A DNA stretch of 64,000 bases, taken from positions 121,666 to 185,665 of the forward strand of contig NW_023365751.1 of assembly GCF_000003815.2 (NCBI RefSeq), given 5' to 3'. This document shows, piece after piece, positions 13,201-25,200 of this stretch. The DNA is from Branchiostoma floridae. Taxonomy: Eukaryota > Chordata > Leptocardii > Amphioxiformes > Branchiostomatidae. Under the pieces are notes generated by a model, which made no database searches, was not told where the DNA came from, and was given only the letters and a program-made list of their open reading frames with translations. Numbering within the stretch: position 1 is the stretch's first letter; each line of letters starts with the position of its first letter. A program made the translations under genes and the position numbers.

Positions 13201-16200
13201 AGAAGCCAAACAAACAATGTTTTCAATATGGCGGACACAACAAGTACACATTGTATAACAATAGGAAACACTTAGTCTAACACTGTGAGGCAAACCCGTT
13301 TTTAATGGAGCATTGCGTGTTTGACCTGGAGTCGCTATCTGTTAAATACGCGCAACTCCAGAAAAACGTACATTAGCAACGCAAAAAATGCCTAAAACTA
13401 GCCCGACTGCGGAATCTACTCGGAGATTACTATGATAGGAATGGAGACTTGTTGAATCCAAGGAGATTGAAATCCTTGCTGAATCCTTCCCTTTTTGTAG
13501 ATAACTCCACAAAAATTAATATTAGCTTAGACAGCGTAACTTCATACTAGGGTTTATTTACAAGTAATGAGGTTTATACTTAGTACAAGCACAAGGTGAG
13601 TGAATGGATATTGTATATACATGACCTGAGGCAGACGTTGAAGACGCGAGTCTACAATCAATCACCAAAGCGGATGTACTTTATATTTCGAGTCTTGTTT
13701 AGAAGCAAACTTTTGATACACATGTCAAGCTTATTGCATATTTTGTATCAGTCGGAAACCTGGGGCTTTAATAATGCAAATCCTGTCAATCGAATCGCTT
13801 CAAAACTGATGAAAATGCCTTTCTTATACCCTTAGCCCTACACTACACTTAGCAGAATGGGAGTTCCCCATTCAAACGGAAGCTTCTCTCAACCTTGTCT
13901 CAACCAAGTAAATGTGCCAAGCCTGTTTGTCTTCTGTCTGTTACGGCAACAATGGCCGAATACCCATTTCATATTGAAGGACAGACGGTTGCCGTCTACA
14001 GTTATTATGTATAAGTCTGACTCCAGAGAGGAACATCAAGATTTAAAGCAAAATTATGAAGGTCGGTCTCGTGACTTTGTACAGAAGAATTTATTGGGTG
14101 TTCACTTTTTTTGTTAGCAAAGAAGTGTGTATGATATACTAGTATTGTGAATGTCTCATGTGTCAGAGCAAGGAGGTTTTACCAAGGAGGTTGGTCAGAC
14201 ATGTACTAGTATCTGATTTTCTGATCCACCTGCACAATTGTGCCAATTGGAAGATGAGCCAAACAAGACTAGCTTCTTAGTGGGATTTTATGTGCCATCT
14301 GGGCAGTTAACATTAGGTAATAATGTTATCATTGTCTATTATTATTCTCTATACTTGTTGAACTATTTCAAATTAAACTACATTTCTCAATCTTGGGACT
14401 TCGGGTATTCGGCCCCCAAAGATTATAGTGGACTGATCATCAGCTAGCTGTTTGGATACAGGAACAATCCAAGGGCTCTGGTTGGATAGGGGTGTTTGAA
14501 GAGTAGGTCCAGTCTGGAATAGAATTTGTGGGAAAATGCTTTTGACAGTTGCCAGGCCAGAGTAGTAATTGACGGTAAGGCTTTTCCGTCTGAAACTTCA
14601 ATTCTTGAGATAATGGTGTATCTTTTTTTCACTCTCCCATAACATTACACATGACGTTATTAATGGTATATATTACTCTAATACTGCAACAGTGGTCACC
14701 CCTGTAGGGCCGGGGAGGAAGTGTGAAATTAGGTCGTAAACAAATGCAAAAGAAGGGAGGAACAATGGGTGGGGATTTCAGGGCAATTATCACTCTAACT
14801 ACTACATTTTTACAAGTTTCCAGTCCACCTTGGGTCATTTACATAATGAGGGCAATGCAGAGGGTTGCAGTGCCAAGTCTTAGTCTTTTGGAGACAGTTT
14901 GGCTGGCAGACAGAAAGACATTAGTTTATATAGGGTAGCAATTGTAAGAAGGCACGAAAAGATTTCTCACTGTTATGCTCAGAGACACTCATGCAGCTGT
15001 GTAAAAGCAAGGAGCTTTTATCAGATAAAAGCTCCTTGGTAAAAGGTATACAGTAAAATAACAATTCTCCTTTTGTATTCATAAGGTGAAACACAACAGA
15101 CAACAAAGGACCACTCACACTAAATAGATAATTGACAGATGGTGATTATTTGAGTGCACTGGCACATGAACCTTATAGTCTATACTGAGATTTATTCTCC
15201 ATGATGGTTATCACGAAGCATTTTAAAAGTCAGGGCCCTCACAATGAAAACGGAGCAGAAAACAAGTCCATTATAAGACTTAGTACTCTTAGTCCATTCA
15301 CACCTTATAATTTGCTTGATGATTTTGGAACACAAACTGTTCACAGCGAAGTAGCTGTATAAAGTCTGGTATAAAATCTGGATGATGTTGAGTTTGTGAG
15401 AAAGATACCATTAGGCTGTCTGCTGACAAAGATACACCATTGACTATTGGACATATTTTTAATATTTAAGCTGCTTCAGGATGTGAAGAGGTGACCATTT
15501 TCAGAATACTACCACCGAAGCAATGACTGTTTTACAGTCAACAGTCTGAGGGGATTGAATTGTGCCTTATAATCATCAATCCAAATCCTTTCTGACTGTG
15601 AAACCGTCGGTCCATGATATGGACCCGAACGGTCCAAATCATGACCCGAACGGTCGACATTATGACAATTCACGCCTTTCACGCCTTCCCTCACATCTCT
15701 CTGAGAGGTGTGAGGGAGACTTTTACCTGACATTTCTATCCCCGGGGATGCAATTTTCCCGCGGGAAAGCATGTTTTTTGACATTGTCTTCCCTGGGGTT
15801 GAGAGTTTAGACCCGACGGGGTAAGAAATTTACCCTTCGGTATCCCAATCTTGCTCCGCGGGGAGACCTAAAGGATAATCGGGACGCTCCAAAAAGACCG
15901 CGGTCAGCTTGCATTTTCCATCAATGATATCTTACGTTGTGAACATTGTAGAATAATTATTTTTATATCACTATACTCAGTACGCCAAGAGCTACGCACT
16001 GATATCTCACTTGAAACTAGAGCATCAAGTTTGGTTGATTTTCCAAATACCAACTGTTTTTACTGATATAAAATGACTAGTGTTAATTCTTCATCCATCC
16101 ATCCTTCAATTTTTCATCCATCCAGCCTTGAATTCTTCATCCATCCATCCTTTAATTCTTTCTTCATCCATCTATCCTTTCATCCATACATCTGTTGTTC

Positions 16201-19200
16201 AGCTTTATCCATCTATCCATCCATCCTTCATTTCATCCACCTATCCATCCTTCAATACTTCATCCATCCAACCTTGAATTCTTCATCCATCCATTCATCC
16301 ATCCTTTAATTCTTTCTTTCTTCATCCAGTTATCCTTTCATCCATGCATCTATCCTTCAGCTTTATCCATCCACCCATCCTTTATTTCATCCATCTATCC
16401 ATCCTTCAATATTTCATCCATCCATCCTTTAATTCTTCATGCCTGTTAGATTATGTCTTGTGTTTTTGTGTAAACTGTCAATCATGTTTTTTTATTCAGG
16501 ATGAGTGGCAGCTGTACGTCTCTCTGACGGACCATGACGACAAAGAAGCGTTTGCCAAATACAAGAAGTTCAAGGTGTCCGGAGCCGACTACAAACTCAC
16601 CATTGAAGGGTTTGATATCCTTAGTACAGCAGGAGATGGCTTGACTGTGAGTATAATATTGTTTTTGCAGGGTTTTGACAAGCTGTGAATGATTCACTTG
16701 CTATGTAGTGACATACAAAATCTACTGGCCAAAACCAACTTTTCACTGGTCCAATATTTAATTCATTTTGTATTTCTATATTTTGATTTATAATTTATTT
16801 TCAGCAAGGAAAACCTAAATGACCTGGTTGCTCGAACTCTTCCTGTTTCAAGTATAATATCCATAAAGTATATCATGATAATGGTAGTTGAACACAAAGA
16901 CCAGTGGACTAGCCTCCTGTTGTGTTGACAGCACAAAGTTGTGTGGCCCAAGGCAACAGGAAGGGAGATGGGTGCTGCCCTATGCACCATCTGGTGTGGG
17001 TGGGAAGGACTTTAACTCAATTACTTAGCATGAATCATTAAATCTTAGGTCTCATTGACAATCATCCATTATTTTACTCAGTCTGTTACTGTTAGTAGCA
17101 TGCAGTATTTGATTATTTTTGACTGCTACTGGGATCCCTGACAAAGGCAGCAGTCAGCTATAGAACAGTAGCTAGTCTTCACAACACACTTTCATGCAGC
17201 TCTGTCCAGCAGGCTCACCATAGTTATGGTTTTTCCCCTTCTTACCCAGGACAGCAATGGTGTAGGCTTCAGTGCCAATGACAAGGACAATGACGGCTCC
17301 AAAACCAGTGAGTGTGGGAAGCAGTACATGAGTGGCTGGTGGTTCAACCAGTTCTGCCCCAACCCTGCCAACCTCAATGGTAAGATCACCACTCATCACT
17401 TGCACCTCCAATACAAACTTTCTCTGCAAGAACCCGTTTTGCCACTTCAACGGATGCAAAGCATCTTTTTTCCTCCATAATCCACCTATTTGGAGGAAGT
17501 TCCACGCTGAGAGCTTCATTCCTAAAACTACCACGGACTTGCTTCCCAAACATCTTTCTTCTCAATACAGTAACCCAAAACGCTTGATGAGTGGCTGCAT
17601 GAGCCTTGTGGAATACGGTGTATTTTGTTTATAAATTATAGCCAATACAATACACATTTTGATATAAAATGTGCCAGAAGTTGATAAAAAATTCCAACAT
17701 CACCAATTCCAAAGTCAGACTTAAAATTTGTTATTTTTGTGCATAAGATTACAATATAATATTAGTATACATAGTTTTACAGTTCACAACTTGAACCCTC
17801 TTTTCAGACTACTGACACTTGTATCTATGTGACATGGACTGGGTTTCTATGTCACCCTTGCTCCCATGGCTGTGTTTTATTATGTTGTATTTCATATCTA
17901 TTGTTTTCAGAAGAAGCTTTCAAAACCCAACATTCTTACTAACAGTTGTTTGTTTTCTGAACTTTCAGGCAAGTACCATAAGAAGGGTGATCCGTTTGAC
18001 TCCAGGGGAATCTTCTGGAGAGAGTGGCGACAGAACAAGAACCTGAAGAAGGCTGTGATGATGCTTCAGCGGAAGAGGGGGGCCAAGCCAGCTTCTGGCT
18101 AATCACAGATCACAAAGTCATGAGCCCATACTGGTATTGTGTACTAGTGCTGTATTGCAAAACTTGTTATGTACATAATTTGGGGCTCAAGATGATGTGG
18201 TATTGAAGAGTTTCAGGGCACAGGCTAGTTCTGTTCTATTTGAAACTTGAATAAACATTGTCAAGCTGTCAACAGTTCAGTACAATTTGTTTTTCTGTCA
18301 TTTTATTGAAGACCACAGTCATGTTACTTGTCAAATACACGTAGCTCAAGACAAGGTACAGGTCTGCACATACATGTTGTACATTGTAGTATGTGTACCT
18401 AATAGAAATATGTAAACCTCTGTACCTCCACTACCTGTAGGGGTATCTGTACCTTATGTTATTTTTAGGTGTTATTTGGATCCACTAAACTATGGTTTGG
18501 GTCACTATGCTGTGATGATTTGGGCCCCTATGACATGTATTTCAACCAGAAAAGGGGACTTTTCTGTTGTTTTTACAAACTTTAAGGTAAAAAAATTGTT
18601 GGATTTCTCTTCACTAAATTTGACTCTCAAAATGCAGGAAATAGTGCTTCTGAGGGTTATAAATTCAAACATTTTTAAGAGGACTCTCCCCAGACCCCTT
18701 ACAAAGCTCACTCCTGCATCCTACCACATGGCTTTGCTGCACTAAGATACCCCTAGGCCTACCCTGTGAAAAAATCATGGTGAGAACACAGATGTCAATG
18801 TCAAAGTCATCTTCTCACCTTTGTCCTTGACCGTGACTTGGATCAGGCCATCATCGATGTAGACCTGTCCGCCCTTGTCCATGACCTTGGTGATGTTCTT
18901 GTAGTCCACGTACAGGGTCTTGTCGTCGCACTTCTCGTAGAAGTCCTCGTTGGTGGTGAGTCGGATCTCCTCTCCAGTCTTCAGTTCCACCTCCCCAGTA
19001 CCACTCTGGAAATATTGAATAGCGGTCAAACCCAGGGTTGTAGCCAGCCAGAAATCATTTTCAGTCCCCTCTATTTTAAATGGCTTTGGCGCAGCATTTC
19101 TAGGGGGTCCGGGGGCATGTGCCTAAGGAAAATTATGAAATCTAGACCTCTGAAATACTATTTCCTGCATTTTGAGGGTTAAATTTTGCTCACAGAGGAC

Positions 19201-22200
19201 GGGATAGGAAAAAAAATTCAGTCCCCAGCTGCAAAATTTCTTCAAAGGACGGAAGGACAGGTGCTGGCTGCAACCCTGGGTCAAACCTCAGACGGGACAA
19301 TGCATGACGCTTTTTTGTTAGCTTAGGTAGTTCAATGCGGTTTCTAGGGCATGCTAACTCATTTGGCGATCCCGCGCGATCGGCCGCAACTTCTTAGAGG
19401 GACAGCCGGCAGTAAGCCGGACGAGATGGAGCAATAACAGGTCTGTGATGCCCTTAGATGTCTGGGGCCGCACGCGCGCTACAATGAAGGCATCAGCGAG
19501 TCTTTCGCCTTCGCCGAAAGGTGCGGGTAACCTGCAAAACCGCCTTCGTGCTAGGGATCGGGGATTGCAATTATCTCCCATGAACGAGGAATTCCCAGTA
19601 GATGCGTGTCATCAGCACGCGTTGATTACGTCCCTGCCCTTTGTACACACCGCCGAGAAGCCGATCAAACTTGACCATTTAGAGGAAGTAAAAGTCGTAA
19701 CAAGGTTTCGCTACGGCTCGCATATTTCACACCAGTGTACCTTGCACACCATTGGTCATCACCCCTACCTCTTCTTTATAAGCGTGCCAGGTTCTTTTAC
19801 ATGCAGAAGTTCCCTTTTATATACACTTACCTCACCATCCAAAATGACAGTCACTGTGATCAAAATTATTAAGTTTCATATTTTACCTTGGTCCATAATT
19901 ACCAAAATTCAAACTGTCTGATGGAAAAGGTTTTGAGTACAGGGCTCGAAATAGTTTTTTCTGCATACCTGCACTGGTGCAGGTAACATTGAAAATTACC
20001 TGCACCAGACAAATTTTTACCTGCACCACTCTGAATTTAGGAAATACGGATCATATTAAAATTGTTCAGGAACCATTGCTATTTTTTCTTTAAACTATGT
20101 CTTCATAGGTGGTAACAGTCAACGCAGCTGATAACAATCCATACTAGTATATACCTACATCATAGGACATTTATGTATAAATCCCAGTACATGGACCAGT
20201 GCAGGTTAGGTGCAGGTAGACACCAGAAATACCTGCACAGCTCCAATTTTGCCTGCACTAACCTGCATATGCAGGTGGAACTGTAATAGCGGCAAACACA
20301 CAAACGCAGACAAAAACAGTACACCTGTCGGAGGTGACCCTCCTTCACAGAGGAACAGTAATTAACTCACTCCGGCGATCAGTCCTGTGCGGATCTCGGG
20401 GCCCTTGGTGTCCAGAGCGATAGCGATGGGTCGGAAAGGCTTGATGAGTTTCTCTGCCTCACGGACATTGGCAATGGTACCTGCATGGTACTACAACAAT
20501 AGTGTTCGTCAGCATTTTTAACAATTTGCTATTATCATCAACTCGACTCCACATCATTGAGTCGAAGTTTACAATTTCTGGAGATGAAACTACTCTACAT
20601 TTTGTATAGGCAACTAGTAGAATCAGATGAGATTATGTACTTGACAAAATCCAGTATTTGGTTGGAGTGAATGAGTCAGAGAGTAAGTGAATGAGTGATG
20701 AGTGAGTGAGTGAATGAGTAGCAGAGTGTGTGAATGAGTAGCAGAATGAGTGAGTGAATGAGTGAATGAATGAGACTGAGTAAATGAGTGAGTGTGTGAA
20801 TGAGTAGCAGAATGAGTGAATGAATGAATGAGACCAAGTAAAGTAGAGTGAGTGAGTGTGTGAATGAGTAGCAGATTGAGTGAATGAGAGAAAGTAAAAG
20901 AGTGTGAGTGAGTGTGTGAATGAGTAGCCAAATGAGTGAGTGAATGAGTGAATGAATGAGACTGAGTAAAGGAGAGTGAGTGTGTGTGAATGAGTAGCAG
21001 AATGAGTGAATGAGTGAATGAATGAATGAAACCAAGTAAAGGAGAGTAAGTGAGTGTGTGAATGAGTAGCAGAATGAGTGAATGAATGAGACTGAGTAAA
21101 GGAGAGTGAGTGAGTGAGTGAGTGTGTGAATGAGTAGCAGAATGAGTGAGTGAATGAATGAGTGAGTGAGTGTGATACCTCATGTGAGCCGTGGGAAAAG
21201 TTCATCCGGGCGATGTTCATCCCAGCCTTCATCATCTCCACCAGAATGGGCACTTCCTTGGATGCTGGCCCTGTATGAGGACAGGAAACATGCCATTCTA
21301 GTAATTCCATCCCTCGGATAGGATGTGAAATGGAGGTCCTGTGTCTGGGGAGAGCCATACCCCAGGCACGTTAAAGAACCCACCACACGTGCGATGGTGC
21401 GGTTTGGGTGGTTCAAAACCTACAGTCCCTTGGCCGCACCTGGGGCAATTACTGTCGTATTGAGGTCACCTGAGTGGCGCCGAATGGCAAATCGCTCCAG
21501 ACCCTTGCTATTTAGCCCCTCCTATTGTAAGCTCCTTGCAATTCAGCCCCTGGCTGCAAAGAGAGAGTAGTCGGCCCGGGACCCAATAACAATAACAATA
21601 ACATAATTTCTACATGGGGCAGCAATGGGGATTCTGCATGGAGTACACTGGGAACTATACACTGTGGACACTACAAATTCTGCATGCATATCTCAATTGC
21701 AAGTGACTTTCAATACGTCTGACTAAGTAGGATTGTACTTTGAACCACTCATGCTACACGCTAAGTAAATGACTGTACAAATATATAATATTATACATAA
21801 ATAGCATATACATTAACAATCAAACATATCAGAACTAATTCTTCAAGAAAGGAAACATGAACACACAAGAGCTGAGATAATTGTGACACCCCAACAGCAA
21901 CAAAGGTTAGAAAAACTTCACACCAAAACTCTTAGTCTTACCTTCATCATGTCATGTAGGCTTGACACTGTCCATCCTACATTTTGTACACTTACTAGAC
22001 TTCAGTTACTAGTAAGTCATACAGTTTGTTTTTATATCTACAAAAAACTTCTATTATTCATCTATAGAAGACTTTAAAAATCTTTACTTAGTATATGTTA
22101 CAAAAGCATTTTTGCACATTCTGATTCAAGCAGTCTTATTAAGTTATTTTGAGTCTATTTTGGCATAATTCTATTTCCAATACTTTAACAAAGTCATTTT

Positions 22201-25200
22201 TTGATTAAGACTCCCGAAATTCAGTATCATTCCATGCAATGTATCGACAGTGCTGTATACGAAATTACTACGCATTCAGCAATCACAAGTTCTGGAGTTT
22301 TCTTCTGTCTATAACTTCTCTGTTGGATATTCACTGACAGTCAAATGTAAAGAAAATCCTGTCACCAAGTATAATGTAATGCCCATATTGAAAAGTAAAT
22401 ACAGCTATTTGCCTTCTGCCTTGGCTAACTTGAAGGTTTCTGGGTTTTTTTTTGGGGGGGGGTGGGGGGGTGGGGTGGGGGACAACTAGCAGTGTTGCTA
22501 CAGAATGAAATCTATTGTAAATAAGGGGCAAAAAATGGCAATTTTAGACCGTATAGATTGCACCAATTTGCGGCAGTTTGTGCCACTTTTTGAATGTCTG
22601 GTATAATTTGCCAAAGTCCAGTGAGATACCCGCCTAAGTTGAACAGTAAACTCTCCACTCACCTATAGTACAGATGATGCCGGAGTTGCGTACCATAGAA
22701 GGGTTAGAATCGATATCCAACAAGCACATGTGCTCCACGGTGGTGGCAGCGTTAGCGGCATGCAGCTGCTGGTCCTGTACAAAATACTCGTCGCCCGTGC
22801 TTCCGGACGACATGGCGCGGGTACGCGCCTTAACGGGGGGAGCCATGCCTGAAACAACAGCAAACCAGTCCACACGTCAGGCACAAACGGGGTTAGTAGG
22901 AACAGGTAAGCCATTGCATAGCCTCCGTTGCAGTCTTTAATTGGGGCCGTTATTTTTGTTGGGGGGGGGGGGAAGCAATTTTCAACGTTGACTAGTGTTC
23001 TCTTACAGGATTGCACAAGTCCATTAGCCTGATTGTCCTGGGCAAGCGCAAGTGCATATCGGGCAAGGCCTAAAAACTCCACTTGCCCGATTAGGAAGTA
23101 AAATTCATGTGTGAATCTTTTATATACTTGTTACCTTTCAGTAATGGTATCAAACATAAGACAGGTCAACACAGAGGAATAGAACAAGTAATAAAAGAAT
23201 TCCATTGCTGTACAATAGCTTGTAAAATGTTGATTAAATTTCGGGCAAATAAAAAGTTGGCTTTGGCCAGTCAATATTTTGTGTACTTGCCCGATGAGAC
23301 AAGTGAATTTTAGAAAATGCCAAGAATGGGATTTTGGCCAAACACCCTTCCATGCATGGCAAACCTACTTCCACGACAAACTCCCTTTCCTGGCATAAGG
23401 AAAGCTAGCCAACGTTGAAAATTGTGAACTAACCCCCCCCCCCCCAAAAAAAAACAGCCCCGTTCGAAGACTGCAAACAGATGCTGGAGATTGCACGTGT
23501 TAGTGAGAGGGTGTCACCATGCTGCAACACGGCAAACCGTGCACTGCACATACCAAGGGTACAGGTTATCCCTGAGTGGCGCACCATGGAGGGAGGGGAG
23601 TCTATGTCCAGGAGACACATGTGCTCCAGGGTGGTGGTGGCGTTGGCAGCATGAAGCTGCTGGTCCTGGATGAAGTACTCGCTCCCCACGGACACCTTCG
23701 GCGTACGTTTCATGGCTGTCGGTGGAGCCATCTCTGTGGAGATAAAGCATACCGCACCCCCCAAAATGTATTGTGTCGTTCCGACATTCCCTAGCCTAAC
23801 TTGCCTCCCTCTTATAAATTTAAGCCATGTTCATTTGATTATATCTGGAGGACATATCCTCTAGTACTTTAGATAGGAACCCCAGAACTGATGCAAGCAT
23901 GTTGTGAGAAATAAATTTTGGCAAAACATTTAGCTATGGTGAAATCTCTATATGTGGTCAGGACGGTTGGACAAAATCATGAACTTTCAGACTAATATAT
24001 AGAATACTGAGCAATAGATTTTTCATTCTTTTATATCTTCTTCGGAATCCTTGACTTTGGAATTGACCTTGGCATTCTACATTACCATCAGTTTTCCATT
24101 CTTATTGCACTTTTAGACTAATAACAGCAATGACTTTTGTAGGTGCTTTGTACTTACAGTTGTTAATTTTTGTTTTGGGGGGAACAAAAATTGATGAGGA
24201 TGTCATCCATGTAATCAATCAAATCAACATGGCCTTATTTGTAAATGACTTTCCTTAGAGTCAGACACCATCAGCCCTTCAGAAAGTTGTTTTACAAATA
24301 ACTACATAATCAGAAATTTCCACAGGTATTCAGAAAGTGAGTAAACAGGCCCTAAGGCCTCTTGCTATGTTCATGAGTTGGCTGCAATAATTTTCTTCCC
24401 TGACAGGCTGATTTCCATTACTAGGAATCTGAAAGAGAATACTTCAGATACATGTCAAGAGACTTCAGTTTGACACAGTCACAGCTAAAGCCATCCACTC
24501 CGTACACAGATTGAGATGAGCTGGATAAGTAAAGATGTACAAGAGATAACGTACATGCAGTTATGGACCATTTAATATCACATTTGACCTATTTGTTTAC
24601 CGCAACCCCTATCCACATTAAAAATAACATAAATAAGATTTGACTTCTCAAGCTATTATATAATACTATATACAAACAGACATAGACAGAGAAATGGCAC
24701 CAAAAACATAACTTAAGATAAAAAGTGTGAAGTTGCTACAGCTGTGTTTCAGTCATCAAGATCTAGAGGTAGTCTACAGACACAAGAGACAGACTGACAG
24801 ATCATGGAACACAATAATTTGTTATGAACTACATGTACATGTATACAATATGGTGTAGAGACAATGATGAAACATCATTTTTGATAGGCACATTATCAAA
24901 GGAGCACCAAACATCAGAAGGGGTTTTTATTTTCCAATTGTTTTTTTGTACCATTACTACTAGTAGTACTTGAAAAATGCAACGCAATATTAGTTACAGT
25001 ACATACATGTAATCAGCAATTTTCTTTAAATTCCTCTTGACAATGTATAAAACAGACCATGTGTGCTTTGTAAAACAAAAACTTCAAATCCCACTGCAAC
25101 CATACAGTCAACAATATTGCCTGTGATTTATTTCAATTTGAAGTTTAGCATAAAATTAAAGTAATTAAAGCACACGGGACTAGTGGGTACATTATCATTT

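Larger units (their letters stand above)
8068..16499. other. Large intron 4 of the fibrinogen-related gene
   Basis: No exon is supported in these 8.4 kb. The intron holds two assembly gaps, (ATCC)n arrays at both ends, an inverted pair of 210-bp repeats (9439-9651 and 15505-15713), a 138-bp foldback and several short hairpins with CAAGGAGCT stems (10571-10621, 15008-15038) or an AAGTAGGTTATATT stem (12211-12244). Confidence 0.6.

Noticed and set aside
19445-19921. 158-codon plus-strand frame
   Set aside because: Most of it lies across the 18S rRNA fragment, so it is not a protein gene.
20623-21358. Long minus-strand frames of Ser/His/Thr repeats
   Set aside because: Low-complexity minisatellite translation; only the piece 21179-21270 within it is a real pyruvate kinase exon.
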